From: Hephaestia caeni | GTDB taxonomy: Bacteria > Pseudomonadota > Alphaproteobacteria > Sphingomonadales > Sphingomonadaceae | NCBI RefSeq assembly: GCF_003550065.1 | Contig: NZ_QXDC01000005.1 | Coordinates: forward strand, 62,001-126,000 | Length of the DNA: 64,000 nt | Reading direction: 5' to 3' | Part shown: one piece after another, positions 39,770-49,534 of the stretch | Numbering within the stretch: position 1 is the first letter of the stretch | Layout of the letters: every line of letters starts with the position of its first letter | Translations under genes and position numbers: made by a program | Notes under the pieces: generated by a model | The model's input: only the letters and a program-made list of their open reading frames with translations | What the model was told of the DNA's origin: nothing | Databases searched by the model: none

Positions 39770-39794
39770 GGAACGCTCGCGCGGCCGGGTTGTT
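39770..39794 (+). promoter_or_regulatory. possible EcfG (general stress sigma) promoter
   Basis: GGAAC (39770-39774), 16 bases, TGTT (39791-39794), close to the alphaproteobacterial EcfG consensus GGAAC-N16/17-CGTT (one mismatch in the -10). It lies 31 bases before a Lys/Ala-rich small-protein cluster of stress-associated type. A weaker similar element (GGAAC-N16-GGTT) is at 59678-59702 before another such gene. Confidence 0.35.
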
Positions 39795-39824
39795 GATCAT
39801 GGGAAACGGGAAAGGGCTTTGAAC

Positions 39825-40319
39825 ATGGCCGATAACGACACGAAAGCGCCGGGCGCGACGTCTACCGGCAAGACCACGCGAACCAAGGCGAAAACCGCCG
39901 CCAAAACGGTGAAGAAGGAAGCCGTCAAGGCGAAGGATAATGCCGCCAAGACGCTCAAGGACAATGCCGGCAAGCTCTCCGAACAGGCGAGCGGCAAGGC
40001 ACGCGATTACGCCGCGCAGGGCAAGGCCAAGGCATCGGACGTGCTCGAGGAATTCTCGAAACTGATGACCAACGCCGCGGGCTCGGTCGATGAGAGGCTG
40101 GGCGCGCAATACGGCGATTACGCCCGCTCGGCCGCGCAGTCGCTCTCGGGTTTCTCGCAGTCGCTCGACGCCAAGGACATCGACCAGTTGCTCGACGAGG
40201 CTCGCGATTTCGTGCGCAAGAGCCCCGCGATCGCGATCGGCACCGCGGCAGCGGTGGGCTTCGTGCTCGCGCGGCTCGTCAAGTCCGGGTTCGACACCGA
40301 CGCGGCCGACGACGCCTGA
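39825..40319 (+). CDS. YqjD/ElaB-like Lys/Ala-rich membrane-proximal protein
   Basis: 164 residues. The first ~70 are Lys/Ala/Thr-rich (KTAAKTVKKEAVKAKDNAAK), predicted amphipathic or disordered. A helical region follows, and a C-terminal hydrophobic segment (SPAIAIGTAAAVGFVLARLV) could anchor it. This resembles the DUF883/YqjD design of stationary-phase inner-membrane proteins. The ATG at 39825 is chosen over an upstream open stretch. First of a run of four small genes on this strand (39825-41487). Confidence 0.65.
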   Translation: MADNDTKAPGATSTGKTTRTKAKTAAKTVKKEAVKAKDNAAKTLKDNAGKLSEQASGKARDYAAQGKAKASDVLEEFSKLMTNAAGSVDERLGAQYGDYARSAAQSLSGFSQSLDAKDIDQLLDEARDFVRKSPAIAIGTAAAVGFVLARLVKSGFDTDAADDA

Positions 40320-40321
40320 GC

Positions 40322-40702
40322 ATGGCGGACGGGGGTGAAGACGGCGGGGCGCCGGCTACCGAAGCGCCGCCCGGCGATGAGTCGCTACGCACGCTGTTCC
40401 AGCGTCTGATCGCCGACACCAGGGATTTCGTGCGCGCCGAAGTCGCGCGGCGTCGCGCGCAGGTGCTGCGCCGCGCGGTCGAATCGCGCTACGCGGTGAT
40501 CGTCGCCGCGAGCAGCCTGCTGCTCGCCCAGGCGGCGGTGATCGTGATGATGACCGGGCTGTTGTTCATCCTCGCCGCGCAGGTGGGCTTCGGCTGGGCG
40601 ACGGTGATCGTGACGATCGGGGGGCTGATCGTCGCCGCCATCATGGCGCGCGTGGCCCTCGCGCTGCTGCGAGGCGCGATCGGAAAGGACGACGACGACT
40701 GA
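40322..40702 (+). CDS. phage-holin-superfamily (YqjE-type) membrane protein
   Basis: 126 residues: a soluble N-terminus containing LFQRLIADTRDFVRAEVARRR, then two adjacent hydrophobic helices (VIVAASSLLLAQAAVIVMMTG, then a Val/Ile/Ala-rich helix after GFGWAT). This matches the DUF1469/YqjE putative actinobacterial-holin family. Despite the name there is no phage context. Starts 2 bases after the previous gene and overlaps the next (TGATG). Confidence 0.7.
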   Translation: MADGGEDGGAPATEAPPGDESLRTLFQRLIADTRDFVRAEVARRRAQVLRRAVESRYAVIVAASSLLLAQAAVIVMMTGLLFILAAQVGFGWATVIVTIGGLIVAAIMARVALALLRGAIGKDDDD

Positions 40703-41004
40703 TGCCCAGCCTCACCCGAACCAAGCTGATGCGTGCCGAGGCGCGGTCCGACGCAGCGCGCGACCGCCTGTTGTGCACGATCGACGAGATCAAGGCCCGG
40801 CTACATCCGTCGGCGATCGCGGCGGCGGCGCAGGACGAATTGCGCGCAACCGCCGAAGCGCTGGTGTGCAAGGGCGCCGACGCCGCTCGACGGCGTCCGG
40901 CGCGGGTCGTCGGCGCCGTATCACTGGTGCTGGGGCTCGCGCTGGCGGCGCCGTTCACCCGGCGCAAGCGCCGCAGGAAACCCGAGTCCCCCGAACGAGT
41001 TTGA
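40702..41004 (+). CDS. DUF3618-family protein
   Basis: 100 residues with the DUF3618 layout: an N-terminal helix EARSDAARDRLLCTIDEIKARL, and a C-terminal hydrophobic helix (VVGAVSLVLGLALAAPF) ending in a strongly basic tail RRKRRRK. Probably anchored in the inner membrane. It shares a base with the stop of the YqjE-like gene, so the YqjD/YqjE/DUF3618 set forms one operon. Confidence 0.7.
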   Translation: MPSLTRTKLMRAEARSDAARDRLLCTIDEIKARLHPSAIAAAAQDELRATAEALVCKGADAARRRPARVVGAVSLVLGLALAAPFTRRKRRRKPESPERV

Positions 41005-41043
41005 TCACTTGAAGAGCGCCCCCGCGCCGATGAGGATGTTGCC

Positions 41044-41487
41044 ATGACCGAGCAGACCAACAAGACCAGCCGCGACAAGATCGAGCGCAGCTACGAGCAC
41101 GCCCGCGACAGCGCGAGCGAGGCGCTGGCCAAAACGCGCGCGAAGGCCGGCAAGGCGGCGCGCAAGGCCGGCGACGAGATCGGTGATTTCCCGATGGCGG
41201 TGCTCGCTGGCGGGGCTGCGATCGGCGCCCTGCTCGGCGCGCTGATCCCCGCCAGCCTGCGCGAGCGCGAGGTGCTGGGCAAGACCGGCAAGCGGCTGAA
41301 CGCGGCAGCGACCGCCGCCGCCCAGGCCGCGCGCGATGCGGGCAAGCAGGAACTCGCGTCGCTTGGCATCAGCAAGGACGCGGCTGGACGCGAGGCCAAT
41401 CGCCTCATCGAAGGTGTCGTCAAGGCGGCGGGCAACGCCGGCTCGGCGGCCGCCAGGGCCGCGAAGGAAAAGGCCAAGGTCAAGTGA
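41044..41487 (+). CDS. Lys/Ala-rich protein with one hydrophobic segment (YqjD-like)
   Basis: 147 residues, Ala/Lys/Arg-rich. An N-terminal amphipathic helix with HARDSASEALAKTRAKAG; hydrophobic glycine-rich segment MAVLAGGAAIGALLGALIPA at about 51-70; Ala-rich C-terminal helices ending AKEKAKVK. Similar in design to the gene at 39825 and probably paralogous in role. Function unknown; membrane association at the ribosome or nucleoid interface is a family-based guess. Confidence 0.6.
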   Translation: MTEQTNKTSRDKIERSYEHARDSASEALAKTRAKAGKAARKAGDEIGDFPMAVLAGGAAIGALLGALIPASLREREVLGKTGKRLNAAATAAAQAARDAGKQELASLGISKDAAGREANRLIEGVVKAAGNAGSAAARAAKEKAKVK

Positions 41488-41558
41488 TCGAAGCGGGTTC
41501 AAATCGGACGCCGGCACGGCTAGGGCGCGCGTAACCCTTCCTCCAAGGACGTTATCCG

Positions 41559-41783
41559 ATGAGCAAGCTCCACCTCGTCTTCGGCGGCCGCGTGACCAAC
41601 CCGCAGACGCTCGACTTCGACGTATCGACGATCGAGGTCGTCGGCATCTACTCCGATTATGCCGCTGCCGAGAAAGCGTGGCGCGCCGCCGCGCAGCGCA
41701 CCGTCGACGACGCCGAGATGAAATTCGTCGTGGTCCACCTCCATCGCCTGCTCGAGCCGGAATTACCCAAAGCGAAGGGCTGA
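41559..41783 (+). CDS. DUF4170-family small protein
   Basis: 74-residue soluble protein, function unknown. The full DUF4170 pattern is present: KLHLVFGGRVTNPQTLDF, VVGIYSDYAAAEKAWRAAAQ, and MKFVVVHLHRLLEPE. Such proteins are widespread and conserved in alphaproteobacteria. Stands alone, facing the convergent rhomboid gene. Confidence 0.85.
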   Translation: MSKLHLVFGGRVTNPQTLDFDVSTIEVVGIYSDYAAAEKAWRAAAQRTVDDAEMKFVVVHLHRLLEPELPKAKG

Positions 41784-41832
41784 CATTTCTCCCCACCCTG
41801 CAAGGGAGGGATTGAGGGCAGGTTTAGCAAAA

Positions 41833-41851
41833 CCGAGGCTCGATGCCTCGG
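41833..41851. terminator. bidirectional terminator between DUF4170 and rhomboid genes
   Basis: CCGAGGC (41833-41839) - TCGAT - GCCTCGG (41845-41851). On the minus strand the stem is followed by TTTTGC; on the plus strand by CTTGGCTCTTT. It lies between convergent genes. Confidence 0.55.
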
Positions 41852-41869
41852 CTTGGCTCTTTCGCCGCC

Positions 41870-42520
41870 TTACGCCCCGCGATAGCGCCACAGCAGCAGC
41901 GGCCGGGTGAGCGCCAGCCCGACAAGGAATCCGGCGATATGCGCGGCGATCGCGATCTGCGGACCGCCGCCCAGCCCCGCGAGCCCGATCAGCAATTGCA
42001 CGCCGATCCACGCCGCCGCCAACCAGGCGACGCGCACCAACGTGCCGGGGACAGGGCCGATGTCGCGCACCTTCTGCTCGCTGAACAGTAATGCATAGGC
42101 TGCGATGATCGCCGAGATCGCCCCGCTCGCGCCCACCATCGGCACCGGCGACTGCGGCGCCTGCAACCATTGCCCGCCCGCGGACACATAGGCGCCGACG
42201 ACGTAGAGGATGATCAATCCCCTGGTCCCCAGCCCGCGCTCGACCATCCGCCCGCAATAGACGAACATCACCATGTTGAGCAGCAAATGCGCGTAACCAC
42301 CGTGGATCAGCGTCGCGGTCAGCGGCGTGATCCACGCGGGAAACGGGTTGAGGCCGGCGCCGGGCGTGATCTCCACGCCCGAGGCGAGCAGCGGGATGAA
42401 CCCGCCGACCACCGCCGCCATATTCTCGGCCTGCGCGAAACTGATCAGCAGCGAGACGAGAATCGTCGCGGCGGCGATCGCTACCGTCGCGGGCGTGTCC
42501 GAGAAGCGGCCGAGCCTCAG
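41870..42520 (-). CDS. rhomboid-family intramembrane serine protease
   Basis: Polytopic rhomboid protease. Catalytic Ser in MVGASGAISAI and His in AIAAHIAGFLVG; loop HGGYAHLLLNMVMF near the first core helix. The only in-frame ATG (42421) would remove a full hydrophobic helix that the frame encodes upstream (VAIAAATILVSLLISFA). No ATG, GTG or TTG precedes that helix. The frame reaches CTG at 42520-42518, which overlaps the greA stop (CTGA). I extend to it as a coupled non-canonical start, about 216 residues, but the exact start is unproven. Confidence 0.8.
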   Translation of the reverse strand: MRLGRFSDTPATVAIAAATILVSLLISFAQAENMAAVVGGFIPLLASGVEITPGAGLNPFPAWITPLTATLIHGGYAHLLLNMVMFVYCGRMVERGLGTRGLIILYVVGAYVSAGGQWLQAPQSPVPMVGASGAISAIIAAYALLFSEQKVRDIGPVPGTLVRVAWLAAAWIGVQLLIGLAGLGGGPQIAIAAHIAGFLVGLALTRPLLLWRYRGA

Positions 42521-42993
42521 ATGAATTCGACCTTCGAGACGAGGTAATATTTGTCGCCCGCGGGCACCGTCACCTCGATCTCGTCGTCGACCTGACGGCC
42601 GATCAGCGCGCGGCCCAGCGGCGAGTTGTACGAAATCCGACCGCTCTTGGCGTCGGCCTCGGTCTGGCCGACGATCTGGTATTTGACCGGCTTGTCAGCC
42701 TCGTCGAGCAACGTCACGGTCGCGCCGAACACGATGCGATCGCCCGAAAGCTCCCTGGGGTCGATCACCTGCGCCCGCGCGAGCCGATCCTCGATATCGG
42801 CGATCGCCGCCTCAACCTGGCCCTGACGCTCCTTGGCGGCATGATATTCGGCGTTTTCCGAAAGGTCGCCGTGCGCGCGCGCTTCCTCGATCGCGTCCAC
42901 GATCTGCGGGCGTTCTTCCTTGAGGCGCTTGAGGTCAGCGGTGAGCTTCGCATGCCCTTCCGCGAGCATCGGCATCTTTTCGACCGTGGCCAT
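42517..42993 (-). CDS. greA: transcription elongation factor GreA
   Basis: Rescues backtracked RNA polymerase by stimulating transcript cleavage. 158 residues, the canonical length. N-terminal coiled coil with the acidic tip (ARAHGDLSENAEYHAAKE), C-terminal FKBP-like domain (GRISYNSPLGRALIGRQVDDEIEV). The ATG at 42993 has AAGGAT just before it. Its stop overlaps the rhomboid reading frame. Confidence 0.97.
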   Translation of the reverse strand: MATVEKMPMLAEGHAKLTADLKRLKEERPQIVDAIEEARAHGDLSENAEYHAAKERQGQVEAAIADIEDRLARAQVIDPRELSGDRIVFGATVTLLDEADKPVKYQIVGQTEADAKSGRISYNSPLGRALIGRQVDDEIEVTVPAGDKYYLVSKVEFI

Positions 42994-43074
42994 ATCCTTC
43001 GTCCCTCGTCCAAACATCCCCGATCCAAGCGAACCCCGGGGTTCGCCCGCACGTCCTTGGCACTGTCGGGGGGA

Positions 43075-46407
<3,333 letters not shown>

Positions 46408-46435
46408 TGTTTACGACGCTCTCATTGCATACATT

Positions 46436-46450
46436 GATTGCATTGCAATC
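46436..46450 (+). promoter_or_regulatory. palindromic operator candidate of fitAB
   Basis: Perfect palindrome GATTGCA-T-TGCAATC (7+1+7) 14 bases before the fitA start, overlapping AT-rich promoter-like sequence with a further CATTGCAT at about 46423. FitA/Arc-type antitoxins autorepress through inverted repeats at this position. As carB starts only 57 bases away on the other strand, the same operator could affect carB. Confidence 0.6.
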
Positions 46451-46464
46451 ACGGGAGAAGGGCG

Positions 46465-46740
46465 ATGGGTAGCGTGACCATCCGCAACCTCGACGATGCG
46501 GTGAAACGCAACGCGCGACTGGCGGCGGCGGCCAACGGGCGTTCGCTGGAGGCCGAACTGCGCGCCTTGCTCGAACGGGCTTATGCCGATGAGAAGGACG
46601 ATCATGCCGCGCGTATCAAGGCGATGAGCGGGGCGGAGTTCGTTCGACATCTTATCGCGACGGCGAACGGCGCCGGCGAAGGGGCGTTCGACTTTGAGAA
46701 GGCGATCGACGACGACGAGGATATTTTTGGTGCTGATTGA
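46465..46740 (+). CDS. fitA: FitA-like ribbon-helix-helix antitoxin
   Basis: 91 residues. The N-terminal Arc/RHH fold MGSVTIRNLDDAVKRNARL then GRSLEAELRALLERAY is typical of FitA antitoxins. The C-terminal half is the probable toxin-binding tail, ending acidic (DDDEDIFGAD). GGGAGAAGG precedes the ATG at 46465. It overlaps the toxin start, and lies between two copies of the carB 5' end. Confidence 0.88.
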   Translation: MGSVTIRNLDDAVKRNARLAAAANGRSLEAELRALLERAYADEKDDHAARIKAMSGAEFVRHLIATANGAGEGAFDFEKAIDDDEDIFGAD

Positions 46741-47137
46741 CACCAATGTCTGGAGTGAGCTGACCCGCAAGCGTCCAGATGCCGCGGTCGATGCCTGGAT
46801 GATCCGGAATTTCGACCGTTGTATGTTGTCGACCATCGTTCTCGGTGAAATTCGATACGGGATTGCGCTTGCACAGGGCGCGCGGCAGCGCGATCTACAG
46901 GCGTTCCACGACGATGTGCTCGTGCGGCTCGGCAGCCGGATCGTCGATTTCGACGATTCTGCGGCGGCCAGTTGGGGGCAGTTGCGCGCCCGCCTTAGAC
47001 GAGCCGGCCAACTCTTCGGAGAGCGCGACATGCTCATCGCGGCGCACGCAATGAGTCTGGGCGTGCCGCTTGTAACGCGCAACGTGGCTGAAATGTCCCA
47101 ATCCGGCGCCGACATCATCAACCCTTGGCAGCCTTGA
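46730..47137 (+). CDS. fitB: FitB-like PIN-domain toxin ribonuclease
   Basis: 135 residues. PIN acidic residues are in the N-terminal LIDTNVWSEL, in STIVLGEIRYG (Glu) and in GERDMLIAAHAM (Asp); a late VTRNVAEM completes the fold. PIN toxins cleave RNA. It starts with GTG at 46730 (TTG at 46727 also possible), overlapping the fitA stop. Its own stop codon TGA (47135-47137) is the CCTTGA of the duplicated carB segment, so the toxin's 3' end is exactly at the repeat junction. Confidence 0.88.
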   Translation: MLIDTNVWSELTRKRPDAAVDAWMIRNFDRCMLSTIVLGEIRYGIALAQGARQRDLQAFHDDVLVRLGSRIVDFDDSAAASWGQLRARLRRAGQLFGERDMLIAAHAMSLGVPLVTRNVAEMSQSGADIINPWQP

Positions 47138-47237
47138 TCGCCTGAGTCCCCGAATAATCGAACGCGCACGCCTGCCCGATAACGATCGGCCCCGCGCCAA
47201 TGACGAGAATGGAGGAAATGTCGGTGCGTTTGGGCAT
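47118..47237 (-). pseudogene. truncated carB 5' remnant
   Basis: ORF of 39 codons starting MPKRTDISSILVIGAGPIV and ending KAAKG. Its first 36 codons are the duplicate of the carB N-terminus; it then runs into the antisense of fitB and stops. The conserved CEFDYSG is CAFDYSG here, consistent with relaxed selection. Its ATG overlaps the TAA of the gene after carA (TAATG), the arrangement expected of the original carB start. Confidence 0.85.
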
Positions 47238-47238
47238 T
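47131..47238. repeat. direct repeat copy B (displaced carB 5' end)
   Basis: Counterpart of 46301-46408, same orientation, six mismatches in 108. Located immediately downstream of the hypothetical gene that follows carA. Confidence 0.9.
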
Positions 47239-47623
47239 ATTTTTTATTCTCGAGATATAGACGAACGAAAGGCGGCCGAACGTACGAAGTAAGGCAATTA
47301 AAGCTCTTTGTGCTCACTCGGTCCGGATCAAACCGAACTTGAGCGGTCTCATCGACATCAGTCGTGTTCAGATTATCCGTCATGGTCCAAGCAGCGATAT
47401 TGCAGCGAGCCGCTATCTCACCGGCATATTCTCCAACACTCCGAGCATGAGGCGCGGGGTTATCGACGCCGGTTTCGGGCCAAGTAGCGGGCCCCGTATT
47501 CCACCTATATTCAAGCACCATAGTTTGAGGGCTAGCTATGGTTTGCTGCACTATCCAACCTGCGACAAAGATAGCGGTAGAAGTCGCTACGCCTGCAGCG
47601 AAAGGCCTAAGCCACGCCCTCAT
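47237..47623 (-). CDS. uncharacterised membrane-anchored protein between carA and carB
   Basis: 128 residues, not recognised. One N-terminal transmembrane segment (FAAGVATSTAIFVAGWIV) then a periplasmic-type domain with two Cys (AARCNIAAW, SFNCLTSYV) and aromatic/acidic content. Its ATG shares bases with the carA stop (TGATG), and its TAA shares bases with the displaced carB start. Base composition is visibly more AT-rich than the flanking car genes, suggesting acquisition or rapid evolution. It was probably the middle gene of an original carA-X-carB operon. Confidence 0.6.
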   Translation of the reverse strand: MRAWLRPFAAGVATSTAIFVAGWIVQQTIASPQTMVLEYRWNTGPATWPETGVDNPAPHARSVGEYAGEIAARCNIAAWTMTDNLNTTDVDETAQVRFDPDRVSTKSFNCLTSYVRPPFVRLYLENKK

Positions 47624-48798
47624 CACCCCAGCATCCCCACGAACCGCTCGAACAGATAGAAGCTGTCCTGCGGGCCCGGGCTGGCCTCGGGGTGATATTG
47701 CACCGAAAACGCCTGGCGGTCGGTCAGTTCGAGGCCGGCGTTCGAGCCGTCGAACAGCGAGACGTGGGTCTCGCGCGCGTGGGCGGGCAGGCTCTCGCGC
47801 TCGACCGCGAAGCCGTGGTTCATGCTGGTGATCTCGACCACGCCGTCCGACAGCCGCTTGACCGGATGGTTGGCGCCGCGATGCCCCTGGAACATCTTGA
47901 TCGTCCGCGCGCCCACCGTCAGCCCCAGCAACTGGTGGCCGAGGCAGATGCCGAACAGCGGCAGATTGGCGTCGAGCAACTTGCGGATCACCGGCACCGC
48001 ATACTCGGCAGTCGCGGCAGGATCGCCGGGGCCGTTCGACAGGAAAATGCCGTCGGGCTTGAGCGCCATGATCGCCTCGAAGCTCGTCGTCGCCGGCACC
48101 ACCGTAACTTTAGCACCAGCCTTAACAAGATTACGGAAGATGTTGCGCTTGCTGCCATAATCTACCGCAACGACATGCGGGCGGGCGGGCGCGTTGGCCG
48201 CACCTTCGCCTGACTTTTCATAACCGAAGCCCAGCCGCCAGACGCCGCCTTCCCAATCGTAATCGGTCGCAGTCGTCACGGTCTTGGCGAGGTCCATCCC
48301 CTCCAGCCCAGGCCAGTCGCGTGCCAGCTCGAGCAGCGCATCGAGATCGAACTGCCCGTCGGCCGCGTGCGCGATCACCCCGTTGGGCGCGCCGATCGTG
48401 CGCATCCGCCGCGTCAATGCGCGGGTATCGATCCCCGCGAGCCCGATCTGGCCATGCGCCTTCATCCACGCGCCGAGCGGCTCGATGCTGCGGAAATTGG
48501 ACGGGGCGGTCACATCCTCGCGGACGATCATGCCCAGCGCGTGCGGGCTGTCGGCCTCGACATCCTCGGCATTGGTGCCGACGTTGCCGATATGCGGAAA
48601 AGTGAAGGTGACGATCTGCCCGGCATAAGAGGGATCGGTCATCACCTCCTGATAGCCGGTCATCGCGGTGTTGTAGCACACCTCGCCGACCGCCTGTCCC
48701 TCGGCGCCGAAGCCCCTGCCCCAGATCAAGGTGCCATCGGCCAGAACCAATACCCCCGTCGCTCCAGTGGGCGCAGGCGTAGGTTTGGCGTCGGCCAT
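47623..48798 (-). CDS. carA: carbamoyl-phosphate synthase, small (glutaminase) subunit
   Basis: Hydrolyses glutamine to feed ammonia to CarB. 391 residues. N-terminal CarA domain (LVLADGTLIWGRGFGAEG) and class I glutaminase with nucleophile Cys in FGICLGHQLLGL and the His/Glu pair in VQYHPEASPGP. The start is the ATG at 48798 (MADAKPTP); upstream open frame is antisense to yqeY. Its stop overlaps the next gene. Confidence 0.96.
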   Translation of the reverse strand: MADAKPTPAPTGATGVLVLADGTLIWGRGFGAEGQAVGEVCYNTAMTGYQEVMTDPSYAGQIVTFTFPHIGNVGTNAEDVEADSPHALGMIVREDVTAPSNFRSIEPLGAWMKAHGQIGLAGIDTRALTRRMRTIGAPNGVIAHAADGQFDLDALLELARDWPGLEGMDLAKTVTTATDYDWEGGVWRLGFGYEKSGEGAANAPARPHVVAVDYGSKRNIFRNLVKAGAKVTVVPATTSFEAIMALKPDGIFLSNGPGDPAATAEYAVPVIRKLLDANLPLFGICLGHQLLGLTVGARTIKMFQGHRGANHPVKRLSDGVVEITSMNHGFAVERESLPAHARETHVSLFDGSNAGLELTDRQAFSVQYHPEASPGPQDSFYLFERFVGMLG

Positions 48799-48858
48799 GA
48801 TGGCGGGCACTCCGAAGCTTGAGGTTGGCGATGTCGCTAAGGCCCACCCGCTAAGCGC

Positions 48859-48888
48859 GTGACGCCCCCGCGTCAATCCTGTTAAAAT
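48859..48888 (+). promoter_or_regulatory. possible sigma-70 promoter for yqeY-dnaG
   Basis: GTGACG (48859-48864), 18-base spacer, TAAAAT (48883-48888), 45 bases before the yqeY start. AT-rich hexamer stands out in GC-rich sequence. The divergent carA promoter must lie in the same 135-base gap. Confidence 0.35.
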
Positions 48889-48933
48889 ATCGCCGGTCGG
48901 TCTATCCGCCAGCTTTACCCGAGGGACCGGAAC

Positions 48934-49386
48934 ATGATTCGCGACGATATCAAGGCTGCGCTGGTGACCGCCATGAAAGGCGGCGACAAAGAGGGCACCG
49001 CGGCGCTGCGCCTGATCCAGTCGGCGATCAAGAACCGCGATATCGAGGTACGCACGCAGGCGCCGGTGACCGACGACGACGCGCTCGTCGTCGAGGTGTT
49101 GCAGAAGATGGTCAAGCAACGCCGCGAATCGATCGAACTCTACGAAAAGGGCGGCCGCCCCGAACTCGCCGAGGCGGAGGCCCGCGAGGTCGCGGTGATC
49201 GAGCGCTTCCTGCCCGCACAGATGGGTGAAGTCGAAACCCGCGCCGCGATCGAGGCGATCAAGGCCGAACTGGGCGCCACGGGCATGAAGGACATGGGCC
49301 GCGTCATGGCCGCGCTGAAGGCCCGCCACGCGATGCAACTCGATATGTCGAAGGCGAGCGGCCTGGTAAAAGCGGCGCTGGGCTGA
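48934..49386 (+). CDS. GatB/YqeY-domain protein
   Basis: 150 residues consisting of the YqeY tRNA-binding-type helical domain: MIRDDIKAALVTAMKGGDKEG, LRLIQSAIKNRDIEVR, VIERFLPAQMGEVETRAAIE, KDMGRVMAALKARH. Homologous to the GatB tail but stand-alone; function unclear. The order carA (divergent)-yqeY-dnaG-rpoD is a common alphaproteobacterial arrangement. Confidence 0.92.
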   Translation: MIRDDIKAALVTAMKGGDKEGTAALRLIQSAIKNRDIEVRTQAPVTDDDALVVEVLQKMVKQRRESIELYEKGGRPELAEAEAREVAVIERFLPAQMGEVETRAAIEAIKAELGATGMKDMGRVMAALKARHAMQLDMSKASGLVKAALG

Positions 49387-49412
49387 AATGGCCGGGCGGC
49401 GCGACCTTCCTC

Positions 49413-49432
49413 CCCTCCCGCCTGCGGGAGGG
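49413..49432. repeat. short palindrome between yqeY and dnaG
   Basis: CCCTCCCGC-CT-GCGGGAGGG, the CTCCCGCCTGCGGGAG class of intergenic repeat, in the 148-base spacer. It could also act as a weak terminator. Confidence 0.6.
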
Positions 49433-49519
49433 CTTGTCATGGACAAAGGCGACCAACGCTCTCCTGCCCTTTCCTGACGCGCCCCGCATTGCGATTTCAT
49501 CGCGTACGCGGCATACGAT

Positions 49520-49525
49520 TATAAT
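49520..49525 (+). promoter_or_regulatory. TATAAT hexamer just before dnaG
   Basis: Perfect -10-like TATAAT ending 9 bases before the dnaG ATG. A transcript from it would be leaderless or nearly so. No good -35 is visible at 16-18 bases (TTCATC region). Confidence 0.3.
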
Positions 49526-49534
49526 GGCCGCACC

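Noticed and set aside
40322..40702. holin, suggesting prophage
   Set aside because: It belongs to the YqjE-type superfamily within a stress-protein cluster; no lysis, structural or integrase genes nearby.
46411..47169. 252-codon minus-strand frame covering fitAB
   Set aside because: Antisense to fitA and fitB and out of frame with the carB remnant; no domain similarity.
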